Shown: positions 36,397-44,380 of the stretch, piece after piece
Position numbering within the stretch: position 1 is the stretch's first letter
Layout: every line of letters starts with the position of its first letter
Source of the DNA: Micromonospora wenchangensis
GTDB taxonomy: Bacteria; Actinomycetota; Actinomycetes; Mycobacteriales; Micromonosporaceae
Direction: 5' to 3'
Assembly: GCF_002210435.1 (NCBI RefSeq)
Contig: NZ_MZMV01000038.1
Location: 1 to 64,000, forward strand
DNA: 64,000 nt
Translations under genes and position numbers: made by a program
The notes under the pieces: model-generated
Seen by the model: only the letters and a program-made list of their open reading frames with translations
Databases searched by the model: none
Told to the model about the DNA's origin: nothing

Positions 36397-37428
36397 ATGT
36401 CGTACGACGCATTGGTGCTGGTCTCCTTCGGTGGCCCGGAGCGGCCCGAGGACGTGCTGCCCTTCCTGGAGAACGTGACCCGGGGGCGGGGGGTGCCGCC
36501 CGAGCGGCTGGCCGAGGTCGCCGAGCACTACCTGCACTTCGGTGGGGTCTCCCCGATCAACCAGCAGTGCCGCGAGCTGCTCGCCGCGATCCGGGCGGAC
36601 CTCGCCGCCCACGGCGTCGACCTGCCCGTCTACTGGGGCAACCGGAACTGGGACCCGATGCTCGCCGACACCGTGGCGCAGATGCGCGACGACGGGATCA
36701 CCCGGGCGCTGGCGTTCGTCACCAGCGCGTACGGCGGCTACTCGTCGTGCCGGCAGTACCAGGAGGACATCGCCGCCGCGCGGGCTGCCGTCGGCCCGGA
36801 CGCCCCGGTGATCGACAAGCTGCGCCAGTTCTGGGACCACCCGGGCTTCGTCGAGCCGCACGCCGACGCGGTGCGTTCGGCGCTGGCCCAGCTCGACCCG
36901 GCCCGGCGGGACACCACCCGGCTGGTCTTCACCGCGCACTCCATCCCCACCTCCGCGGCCGCCACCGCCGGCCCGCACGGCGGCCGGTACACCGCGCAGC
37001 TTGCCGAGACCGCCCGCCTGGTGCACGCCGCAGCCGCCCCCGACCTGCCCTACGACCTGGTCTGGCAGAGCCGCTCCGGCCCGCCGCAGGTGCCGTGGCT
37101 GGAGCCGGACGTCAACGACCACCTGACCGCCCTCGCCGGGCAGGGGGTGACCGGGGTGGTGGTCAGCCCGATCGGGTTCGTCTCGGACCACCTGGAGGTG
37201 GTCTGGGACCTCGACACCGAGGCGTCCGAGACGGCCAAGCAGCTCGGCCTGGACTTCGTCCGGGCGGGCACCCCCGGCACCGACCCGAGGTTCGTGGCGA
37301 TGGTGCGCGAACTGGTGGCCGAACGCACCACGCCCGACGGGCCGGCGTCCCGCCGCCGCCTCGGTGAGCTGCCGATGTGGGACACCTGCCCCACCCCGTG
37401 CTGCGTGCCCGCCGCGCGCCGCCCCTGA
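36397..37428 (+). CDS. hemH: Ferrochelatase (coproporphyrin type)
   Basis: This 343-residue enzyme inserts ferrous iron into (copro)porphyrin. It starts MSYDALVLVSFGGPERPEDVLPF, has PVYWGNRNWDPMLADTV and VFTAHSIPTSAA with the conserved catalytic His, and FVSDHLEVVWDLDTEA with His/Glu. The C-terminus DTCPTPCCVPAA has three Cys, and SSCRQYQEDI supplies a fourth. This fits the [2Fe-2S] cluster of actinobacterial ferrochelatases such as the mycobacterial enzyme. GAGAAT six bases before the ATG may be a -10 box. The order fabG-fabI-hemH matches mabA-inhA-hemZ of mycobacteria. Confidence 0.94.
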   Translation: MSYDALVLVSFGGPERPEDVLPFLENVTRGRGVPPERLAEVAEHYLHFGGVSPINQQCRELLAAIRADLAAHGVDLPVYWGNRNWDPMLADTVAQMRDDGITRALAFVTSAYGGYSSCRQYQEDIAAARAAVGPDAPVIDKLRQFWDHPGFVEPHADAVRSALAQLDPARRDTTRLVFTAHSIPTSAAATAGPHGGRYTAQLAETARLVHAAAAPDLPYDLVWQSRSGPPQVPWLEPDVNDHLTALAGQGVTGVVVSPIGFVSDHLEVVWDLDTEASETAKQLGLDFVRAGTPGTDPRFVAMVRELVAERTTPDGPASRRRLGELPMWDTCPTPCCVPAARRP

Positions 37429-37470
37429 TGCCGACGACCCGCCCTCCCCGACACCCCCTTGGGACGACAG

Positions 37471-38250
37471 ATGCTTGACCGCAAGCCGGTGCAGAGCTGG
37501 CTCACCGACATGGACGGCGTGCTGGTGCACGAGGGCCAGCCCGTGCCCGGCGCGCCGGAGTTCGTCAACCGGCTCCGGTCCTCCGGCAAGCCCTTCCTGG
37601 TGCTCACCAACAACTCGATCTACACCCCGCGCGACCTGCAGGCCCGGCTGACCCGGATGGGATTCGAGGTGCCCGAGGAGGCGATCTGGACGGCGGCGCT
37701 GGCCACCGCCCAGTTCCTCGCCGACCAGCGGCCGGGCGGGACCGCGTACGTGATCGGGGAGGCGGGGCTGACCACGGCGCTGCACGCGGTCGGTTACGTG
37801 CTGACCGACTTCGCCCCGGACTACGTGGTGCTGGGCGAGACCCGCACCTACAGCTTCGAGGCGATCACCAAGGCGGTCCGGCTGATCAACGACGGGGCGC
37901 GGTTCATCTGCACCAACCCGGACGTCACCGGCCCGTCGGTGGAGGGCGCGCTGCCCGCCGCCGGGTCGGTCGCCGCGATGATCTCGAAGGCGACCGGGGT
38001 GGAGCCGTACTTCGTCGGCAAGCCGAACCCGATGATGATGCGTTCGGCGCTGAACACCATCAACGCCCACTCGGAGAGCACCGCGATGATCGGCGACCGG
38101 ATGGACACCGACATCCTGTGCGGCCTGGAGGCGGGGCTGGAGACGATCCTGGTGCTCACCGGGATCAGCACCCGCGCCGAGACGGAACGCTACCCGTACC
38201 GGCCGTCGCGGATCGTCGACTCGGTGCTCGACCTGATCGACGAGATCTGA
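37471..38250 (+). CDS. HAD-IIA family sugar-phosphatase (NagD-like)
   Basis: This 259-residue HAD hydrolase has motif I LTDMDGVLVHEG near residue 12, motif II LTNNSIYTPRDL near residue 45, Lys in FVGKPNPMMM near residue 190 and motif IV MIGDRMDTDILCG near residue 210. The cap is of the C2 (NagD/PGP) type. NagD acts on nucleotide and sugar monophosphates; the substrate here is unknown. The ATG at 37471 is chosen because homologues begin shortly before the motif. A TTG at 37459 is the only earlier option of note. Confidence 0.9.
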   Translation: MLDRKPVQSWLTDMDGVLVHEGQPVPGAPEFVNRLRSSGKPFLVLTNNSIYTPRDLQARLTRMGFEVPEEAIWTAALATAQFLADQRPGGTAYVIGEAGLTTALHAVGYVLTDFAPDYVVLGETRTYSFEAITKAVRLINDGARFICTNPDVTGPSVEGALPAAGSVAAMISKATGVEPYFVGKPNPMMMRSALNTINAHSESTAMIGDRMDTDILCGLEAGLETILVLTGISTRAETERYPYRPSRIVDSVLDLIDEI

Positions 38251-38287
38251 GCCGTACCGGCCCCTGCGGCGGGCCCGGTGGGTGCGG

Positions 38288-39082
38288 TCAGGGGCGCAGT
38301 GGGGCGTTGCAGGCGGCGACCAGCGCCTGCCGGCAGGCGGTGGTGAGCGGGCGCAGCGCCGCGTCGCGCTGCTGCGCCTCGTGGTTGTTGATCGCCCCGC
38401 CGGGTGCGCTCTCCCCGGCCAGCGCGAGCACCCGGTCGAGCACGGCGGCGCGGGCGAACAGCCGCCGGGAACGCGGGTCGAACCCGGGCGGCAGGTCGGT
38501 CGCGCCGTCCGGGCGACGCAGCGCGGCGAGCGCCCCGGCCAGCTCGGGCCGCCACTGGGCCACGTCGAGCCGGGTCAACGCGGCGGTGGACTCGGCCAGC
38601 GCGGTGGCGAGTTCCGCCTCCGCCTCGGCGGCCCCCGGCGCGGTCAGCGACGCCTGGGCCGCGTCGGCCGGCAGCGGGTAGACCCGCCACAGCACCGTCT
38701 CCCAGGTCATCCCGGAGCCGGAGGTGTGGGTGCGTACCTCGGGGATCAGGCCGAGCGCACCGGCCACCACGGCCTCCCCGGCCAGCAGCGCCGCCCCGGC
38801 GAAGTCGCCCGGACCGGGCAGCCCCCGGGGATCGCCCGGCGCGGGCAGCACCAACCGGATCTCGTCGGGGGAGAGCTTGGCCAGCGCCGGCAGGGCCTCG
38901 CGCAGCGGGACGTCCCGCCAGGTGCCCGGGGCGTCGGCGACCAGGTGCTCCTCGTCGCCGGCGACCGACTCGGCGACCTCGTCGAAGGGCACGAGGCCGG
39001 CCCGCCAGGCGCGTACCCAGGCCACGAAACGGCTCGACCGGCGCGCGGCCAGGGTGGCCGCGCCCGTTGCGGGGGAGGACAT
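38288..39082 (-). CDS. Conserved actinobacterial protein of unknown function
   Basis: This 264-residue cytoplasmic protein begins MSSPATGAATLAARRSSRFVAW. It has an Ala/Leu-rich alpha/beta composition with a conserved-looking core (EEHLVADAPGTWRDVPLREAL; GSGMTWETVLWRVYPLPADA). No cofactor or catalytic motif is recognisable. TACCCT seven bases before the ATG marks a leaderless start. It lies convergent to the HAD gene (37 bp) and divergent from the DUF3097 gene. Confidence 0.75.
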   Translation of the reverse strand: MSSPATGAATLAARRSSRFVAWVRAWRAGLVPFDEVAESVAGDEEHLVADAPGTWRDVPLREALPALAKLSPDEIRLVLPAPGDPRGLPGPGDFAGAALLAGEAVVAGALGLIPEVRTHTSGSGMTWETVLWRVYPLPADAAQASLTAPGAAEAEAELATALAESTAALTRLDVAQWRPELAGALAALRRPDGATDLPPGFDPRSRRLFARAAVLDRVLALAGESAPGGAINNHEAQQRDAALRPLTTACRQALVAACNAPLRP

Positions 39083-39336
39083 GCGGAAAAGGGTACGTGC
39101 TCCCCGCCGCCCCTGTCTCGACTGCCGGATCGTCGGCTGTCCGGTCCGCCCACCGCCGCAGGTGGCGGGCCGTGCGGGCACACGGTCACGGGCCGGTGCC
39201 GCCCGGTCGCGCACCCGGCGTGCCGCCGCGTGGCCCGGTCGCGCCGCCCGGCGGGCCGGACCGGACGGCCCGGCGTGTCGGGTCGGGCGGGCGCGTCGGG
39301 AGGTGCCGGGGCGCGACGGAGGTTAGCGTGATCGGC

Positions 39337-40149
39337 ATGGCGGGGCGATACGGCGAGGACGTGCTGGCGGGCGACTGGCGGCGACGGAAGGTCACCCCCG
39401 AGGTCGACGCCGAACCGGATCTCGTGGTGGAGGACGCCGACTCCGGGTTCTGCGGCGCGGTGGTCGGGTTCGAGGCGTCGGCGGTGGTGCTGGAGGACCG
39501 GCACGGCCGGCGGCGGGTCTTCCCGCTGCTGCCCGCCGCGTTCCTGCTCGACGGGGAACCGGTGACCCTGCGCCGGCCGGCCCGCGCCCCGGTGCCCGCC
39601 GCCCGCCGCCGGACCGCCTCCGGGTCGATCGCGGTGGCCGACGTGCGGGCGCGGGTGGCCAAGGCCAGCCGGATCTGGGTGGAGGGCGTGCACGACGCCG
39701 CCCTGGTGGAGCGGATCTGGGGCGACGACCTGCGGATCGAGGGCGTGGTGGTGGAGCCGCTGGACGGCATCGACGCCCTCGACGCCGAGGTGCGCGGGTT
39801 CGGCCCCGGCCCCGGCCGCCGGCTCGGGGTGCTCGTCGACCACCTGGTGCCCGGCTCCAAGGAGAGCCGGCTCGTGGCCCGGGTGGACTCCCCGTACGTG
39901 CTGGTCACCGGTCACCCGTACGTGGACGTGTGGCAGGCGGTCAAGCCGGCGGCGGTGGGCATCCGGGCCTGGCCGGTGGTGCCGCCGGGCCGGCCGTGGA
40001 AGGAGGGCGTCTGCGCGGCCCTCGGGGTGGCCGAGCCGGCCGAGCTGTGGCGGCGCATCCTGTCCCGGGTGGACAGCTTCGCCGACGTGGAGACCCCACT
40101 GATCAACGCGATGGAACGCCTGATCGACTTCGTCACCGAACCCGACTGA
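39337..40149 (+). CDS. DUF3097 domain protein
   Basis: This 270-residue protein begins MAGRYGEDVLAGDWRRRKV, the typical N-terminus of DUF3097 proteins. A segment SRIWVEGVHDAALVERIWGDD resembles a TOPRIM-like fold with an acidic cluster (Glu, and Asp in LDGIDALDAEV; DHLVPGSKESR follows), suggesting nucleic-acid or nucleotide chemistry. This remains inference. The ATG at 39337 is preceded by TAGCGT seven bases upstream (leaderless). A GTG at 39328 has GGAGG five bases before it and would add three residues. Confidence 0.82.
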   Translation: MAGRYGEDVLAGDWRRRKVTPEVDAEPDLVVEDADSGFCGAVVGFEASAVVLEDRHGRRRVFPLLPAAFLLDGEPVTLRRPARAPVPAARRRTASGSIAVADVRARVAKASRIWVEGVHDAALVERIWGDDLRIEGVVVEPLDGIDALDAEVRGFGPGPGRRLGVLVDHLVPGSKESRLVARVDSPYVLVTGHPYVDVWQAVKPAAVGIRAWPVVPPGRPWKEGVCAALGVAEPAELWRRILSRVDSFADVETPLINAMERLIDFVTEPD

Positions 40150-40176
40150 CACCCACGGCCGGCCGGCCCGGCCCGG

Positions 40177-41490
40177 TCAGGGCTCCTGGTCGGGGGTGCG
40201 GGTGAAGACGAAGGTGCCGATGTCCAGGCCCACCGCCCGCCCGGCCGGGTCGCGCAGCACGGCGAGGACCTCGCCGTCCTCCTCGCCGCAGCGCCCCCGC
40301 CAGCGGTCCGGACCGGTCCGGGTGAACCGCAGCGTCGGCTCGCCGGGCCGGCCGGCCCACAGCTCACCGGCCGGGTCGGCCCGGACCTCGTACTCGATGC
40401 CCATCCACCACCAGCGGCCGGTCAGCTCGGCCAGTTCCGCCGCCGGTGGCGCGGACGCCGGCCGCCAGGGCGCGACCGGGGCCGGTTCGGCGTCCAGGAC
40501 CAGGGTGAGCAGTTGCCGGGACAGCCCGCCGATGTGCCCGGTGCGCAAGCCGTACGAGTTGGCGAAGCCGACCACGGCGGTCCGGCTGGGCCGGTGCACG
40601 GTGAGGGCGGCCACGTAGCCGGGCATCGAGCCGCCGTGGCCCACGTACACCCGGTCGCCGTCGCGGTACAGCTCCAGCCCCAGCCCGTGCCCGCCGCGCC
40701 AGGAGTCCAGGTCGTTGAGCATCACCGGGGTGCACATCTCGGTGAGGGTGTCGGCGGCCAGCACCTCGTCGGTGGGGTCGGCGAGGAACGCCGCCCAGCG
40801 GGCGAGGTCGGTCACCGTCGACCAGAGCTGCCCGGCGGGGGCCATCGCCCCGGTGTCGGTACGCGGTTCCTCCCGCAGCGTGTCGTGCCACGGGTGCACC
40901 ACGTAGCCCCGGGCGTACGGCTCGGTCTCCCGGTAGGTGGTGCGGCGCAGGCCCAGCGGGTCGAGGATCCGTTCGGTGAGCAGCCGCGCCCAGGGCGTCC
41001 CGGTGATCCGCTCCAGCACCCCGCCGAGCAGCCCGTACGCCAGGTTGGAGTAGTGGTAGCCGCGCCAGGCGGGGTAGCCGACCTTGTCCGTGGTCACGCC
41101 GGCGACCAGGGTGGCCAGGTCGGTGCCCTCGGTGCGTTCCCACCAGGGGCCGTCGGGCTCGCGGAGCAGGCCGCTGGCGTGGCCGAGGAGCTGGCGCAGG
41201 GTGAGCCCGCCGACGGCGGTGCCCGGCAGGTGCCGCTCCAGCGGGTCGTCCAGGGTGAGCCGGCCGGCGTCGCGTTCCCGCATGACCAGCGTGGCGGTCA
41301 TGGTCTTGGTGATCGAGCCGAGCCGGTACTGCAGGTCGGCGTCGGGGCGCGGGTGGTCGCCGGCGGTGGCCAGGTGGACCAGCGTGCCGTCCCGGACGAT
41401 CCCGAGCGCCAGGGAGGGGGCGCGCCCGGCGGCCTGGGCCTGCGCCACGAGGGTGTCGATCCGGCGGGCGGTCTCGGCGAGCAGGGTCAC
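40177..41490 (-). CDS. Serine hydrolase of the class C beta-lactamase/DD-peptidase family
   Basis: This 437-residue cytoplasmic-looking protein has SxxK as SITK near residue 58 (YRLGSITKTMTATL), YSN in YHYSNLAYGLLGG near residue 145, and HGG in YVGHGGSMPGY near residue 280. A C-terminal lipocalin-like region (about 345-437) follows. No signal peptide is seen. It is likely an esterase or D-aminopeptidase rather than a resistance enzyme. The GTG start follows AAGGAG. Confidence 0.9.
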   Translation of the reverse strand: MTLLAETARRIDTLVAQAQAAGRAPSLALGIVRDGTLVHLATAGDHPRPDADLQYRLGSITKTMTATLVMRERDAGRLTLDDPLERHLPGTAVGGLTLRQLLGHASGLLREPDGPWWERTEGTDLATLVAGVTTDKVGYPAWRGYHYSNLAYGLLGGVLERITGTPWARLLTERILDPLGLRRTTYRETEPYARGYVVHPWHDTLREEPRTDTGAMAPAGQLWSTVTDLARWAAFLADPTDEVLAADTLTEMCTPVMLNDLDSWRGGHGLGLELYRDGDRVYVGHGGSMPGYVAALTVHRPSRTAVVGFANSYGLRTGHIGGLSRQLLTLVLDAEPAPVAPWRPASAPPAAELAELTGRWWWMGIEYEVRADPAGELWAGRPGEPTLRFTRTGPDRWRGRCGEEDGEVLAVLRDPAGRAVGLDIGTFVFTRTPDQEP

Positions 41491-41584
41491 CAGCAGCTCC
41501 TTCGCGGGGGTCGGTTCGGGACTGAACCGAGCTTACTGATCATCAGAAGTGGGTGGATTCGCGTGGACGTGTCACGATCGAGGG

Positions 41585-42058
41585 GTGGACGCCGTGGTGT
41601 GGATCGTGCTGGGTGTGCTGTTGGCCGTCGCCGAGATCTTCACGACGACGCTGTTTCTGATCATGTTCGCGGTCGGCGCGTTCGCCGCCGCCGGGGCCGC
41701 CGCGCTGGGTGCGCCAGTCGCCGTGCAGGCGGTGGTCTTCGCCGTGGTGTCGGCGCTGACGGTGGCGCTCGCCCGGCCGACCATCCGCCGGCACATGCGG
41801 CCGTCGCTCGACAGCGGCGAGCAGCCGTTCGGGGTGCAGGCGCTGGAGGGCGCCACCGCCCTGGTGATCGAGCAGGTCGATGCCGAACAGGGCATGGTGA
41901 AGATCGACGGCGAGTTGTGGACGGCACGTCCGTACGACGCGACGCAGACCTTCGCGCCCGGTGCGCGGGTGCAGGTGATAAAGGTCCAGGGCGCGACCGC
42001 CCTGGTGTGGCAGGACGACATTTCCTCCCCCGGCGAGCTGCCGGAAGCGAAAAGGTGA
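41585..42058 (+). CDS. NfeD-like membrane protein (short form)
   Basis: This 157-residue protein has two to three transmembrane segments in the first 75 residues (VVWIVLGVLLAVAEIFTTTLFL, VGAFAAAGAAALGA, and one more). A C-terminal OB-fold follows (GATALVIEQVDAEQGMVKIDG, then LWTARPYD). It lacks the serine protease domain of long NfeD proteins. The gene ends four bases before the SPFH gene, its usual partner. The GTG at 41585 is preceded by CACGAT and GAGGG. Confidence 0.9.
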   Translation: MDAVVWIVLGVLLAVAEIFTTTLFLIMFAVGAFAAAGAAALGAPVAVQAVVFAVVSALTVALARPTIRRHMRPSLDSGEQPFGVQALEGATALVIEQVDAEQGMVKIDGELWTARPYDATQTFAPGARVQVIKVQGATALVWQDDISSPGELPEAKR

Positions 42059-42062
42059 CGGT

Positions 42063-43169
42063 ATGGAATTTGTAGCGGTCCTGTTGGTGGCCGTAGCGTT
42101 GATCATAGTGGTGACGCTGGCCAAGGCGGTGCGGATCGTGCCGCAGCAGCGTCAGGACGTGGTGGAGCGGCTCGGCAAGTACAAGAGCACCCTGAACCCG
42201 GGCCTGAACCTGCTGGTCCCGTTCGTCGACGCGGTGCGTACCAAGGTCGACATGCGGGAGCAGGTGGTCAGTTTCCCGCCGCAGCCGGTGATCACCTCCG
42301 ACAACCTGGTGGTGTCGATCGACACCGTCCTCTACTACAAGGTGGTCGACTCGGTCCGGGCGACCTACGAGATCGCCAACTTCATCCAGGCGATCGAGCA
42401 GTTGACCGTCACGACGTTGCGTAACGTGATCGGTTCGCTCGACCTGGAGCGGGCGCTGACCAGCCGGGAGGAGATCAACCGGCACCTCTCCGGCGTGCTC
42501 GACGAGACCACCGGCCGGTGGGGCATCAAGGTCACCCGGGTGGAGATCAAGGCGATCGAGCCGCCGCCGAGCATCCGCGACTCGATGGAGAAGCAGATGC
42601 GCGCCGAGCGGGACCGCCGGGCCGCCATCCTCAACGCCGAGGGGCACAAGCAGTCGCAGATCCTCACCGCCGAGGGTGAGAAGCAGGCGGCGGTGCTGCG
42701 CGCCGACGGTGACCGGCAGGCCCGCATCCTGCAGGCCGAGGGCCAGGCGAAGGCGATCCGGACGGTCTTCGACGCGATCCACACCGCGAACCCGAGCCAG
42801 AAGGTGCTGGCCTACCAGTACCTCCAGGCGCTGCCGCAGATCGCCAACGGCACGGCCAACAAGGTCTGGATCGTCCCGGCCGAGCTGACCAAGGCGCTGG
42901 AGGGCATGGGCGGCGCGCTGGGCGGGCTGAGCCGGATGGTCGGCGACGAGCCGGCCCCCGAGGCGAAGCGCACCGCCAGCGAGGTCGAGCGGGAGGCCGC
43001 CGAGGCGGCCGAGGCGGCGGCCAGCGCCGCCCAGCAGATCCACGACGAGGTCCGCGTCGCCGAGGCGCAGGCCACCGGCGGCAACGTGCCGAAGGGGCTG
43101 CCGGCACCCGAGCCGGTCTCCCCGGCCAGCCTGGTCAGCGACCCGGTCGACCAGCGCGAACGGGCCTGA
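42063..43169 (+). CDS. SPFH/Band 7 protein (stomatin-like, QmcA type)
   Basis: This 368-residue protein has an N-terminal membrane anchor (VAVLLVAVALIIVVTLA). The stomatin core follows (RIVPQQRQDVVERLGKY, NPGLNLLVPFVDAVR, VVSIDTVLYYKVVD), then a long coiled coil (RAERDRRAAILNAEG). The C-terminus is a charged Ala/Glu tail. With NfeD it forms membrane microdomain scaffolds that recruit other proteins. The two genes are cotranscribed. It is longer than stomatin by about 60 residues of low-complexity tail. Confidence 0.93.
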   Translation: MEFVAVLLVAVALIIVVTLAKAVRIVPQQRQDVVERLGKYKSTLNPGLNLLVPFVDAVRTKVDMREQVVSFPPQPVITSDNLVVSIDTVLYYKVVDSVRATYEIANFIQAIEQLTVTTLRNVIGSLDLERALTSREEINRHLSGVLDETTGRWGIKVTRVEIKAIEPPPSIRDSMEKQMRAERDRRAAILNAEGHKQSQILTAEGEKQAAVLRADGDRQARILQAEGQAKAIRTVFDAIHTANPSQKVLAYQYLQALPQIANGTANKVWIVPAELTKALEGMGGALGGLSRMVGDEPAPEAKRTASEVEREAAEAAEAAASAAQQIHDEVRVAEAQATGGNVPKGLPAPEPVSPASLVSDPVDQRERA

Positions 43170-43370
43170 CCCCGTCGCCGCCCACCCCGGGCGGCAAATG
43201 TGAGAAACGCTCATCCGGCGCCCCGGCGCCTGCCACGATCGGTCCTGAGGGACGGGTGGTGGTCAGGCCCGGGGCGTCGACGCGTTCCGTGTCACCCGTC
43301 GCGGGCAGGCGGGTGGGCCGACCACCCGGCAGGCAGCCGGCGTCGCCCGGCGGAGCGGACGAGGTGAGGC

Positions 43371-44132
43371 ATGAAGGACCCGGCGCAGCGGCTGTTCTCC
43401 CGTACCCCCGTTCCCGGCGCACACGACCCGGCCGGGCCGCTGGGCACCCGGCGCACCGGCGGCGGCTTCGGGGTGCTGCCCTTCGTCGGCGACCCCGGAC
43501 CGGCCGCGCCGGCCACCGACGCCAGCTGGGCGTGGTCGCTGCGCCGGCTGGCCCGCGCCGCGGTCTGGCTGCTGCCCGCCTACGCGGTGCTCACCGGCAC
43601 GGTGGCGATGGCCAGCGACGGCGGGGTCGGCAACGAGCCCTACCCGGCCGACGGCCAGCCGCTGTACCTGCTCGGCTGGGTGGCGGCGATCTGGCTGGGC
43701 CTGCTCGCCCTGCTCGCGCTGACCGGCCTGCTCGCGGCCACCCGTAGCCGCCGGGGCGCGGTGGCCGGGCTGCTGACCAGCATCGGCGGTACGGTGCTCA
43801 TGCTGCCCTTCGCCGGCCTGGCCGCGTCGACCCCCGTCTTCGGCACCACCGCCCGGACGCTGGTGCTGCTCGGCGCCACCTGTTACACCGTGGGCTGGCT
43901 GCTCATCGGCTGGGCGGTGGCCCGGTCCGGGGCGTTCGCGATCGGCGACGGGGTGATGCTGATGATCGCCGCGCCCCTGCTCGGCCTCGGTGGCGCGCTG
44001 TTCGGCCCGTTGCAGACCTTCGGGGCGATCTTCGTGCTGGTCGCCGGCATCGGCATCGGCTACCGCTCCGGCCGGCTCGTCCCGGCCACCGTCGCCCGCG
44101 ACGCCGCCACCGCCAGCGTCACCACCCCCTGA
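43371..44132 (+). CDS. Multi-span membrane protein of unknown function
   Basis: This 253-residue protein has a 60-residue cytoplasmic N-terminus and about five transmembrane segments (from about residue 62 on, e.g. AAVWLLPAYAVLTGTVAM, LGLLALLALTGLLAAT, and LVLLGATCYTVGWLLIGWAV). I recognise no family motif. GAGG precedes the ATG. It is followed by the first copy of the GTGATCAAGAGG palindrome. Confidence 0.75.
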   Translation: MKDPAQRLFSRTPVPGAHDPAGPLGTRRTGGGFGVLPFVGDPGPAAPATDASWAWSLRRLARAAVWLLPAYAVLTGTVAMASDGGVGNEPYPADGQPLYLLGWVAAIWLGLLALLALTGLLAATRSRRGAVAGLLTSIGGTVLMLPFAGLAASTPVFGTTARTLVLLGATCYTVGWLLIGWAVARSGAFAIGDGVMLMIAAPLLGLGGALFGPLQTFGAIFVLVAGIGIGYRSGRLVPATVARDAATASVTTP

Positions 44133-44174
44133 CCCTCCCTCCCCGCTCCCGCCCACTCCCGCCCGCCTCCGCCC

Positions 44175-44236
44175 CGGTGATCAAGAGCTTCGGGTCAGGA
44201 ATCCGGACGGGACGCGCCCAAACCTCTTGATCACCG
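44175..44236. repeat. Palindromic repeat GTGATCAAGAG type, copy 1
   Basis: A 62-bp element has 13-bp perfect arms (44175-44187 with 44224-44236) that read CGGTGATCAAGAG. The middle shares CGGGTCA-type sequence with the copies at 53544 and 53627. It lies in the 248-bp gap before the PBP gene, in which no other element is clear. Confidence 0.75.
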
Positions 44237-44380
44237 AGCCGGGGGAGAGACGGGATGGACCGGACGGACGGGGACGGCAGGGCAGCGGGACGGGGAAGTC
44301 GCTGGCAGGTCACGGTGAGTTACCTGACAATCGGGTGCCGGAGTGGGCCGCTGGCCCGTGCGGTGGCAATGCTTACCCGC

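Noticed and set aside
39318..39339. GTG at 39328 with GGAGG upstream as the DUF3097 gene start
   Set aside because: TAGCGT lies seven bases before the ATG at 39337, the usual leaderless arrangement here, and the family N-terminus begins at that ATG. The GTG remains a minor possibility.
40177..41490. Serine hydrolase considered as an antibiotic-resistance beta-lactamase
   Set aside because: There is no signal peptide and the C-terminal extension is of the esterase/DD-peptidase type; SxxK/YxN alone does not indicate resistance.
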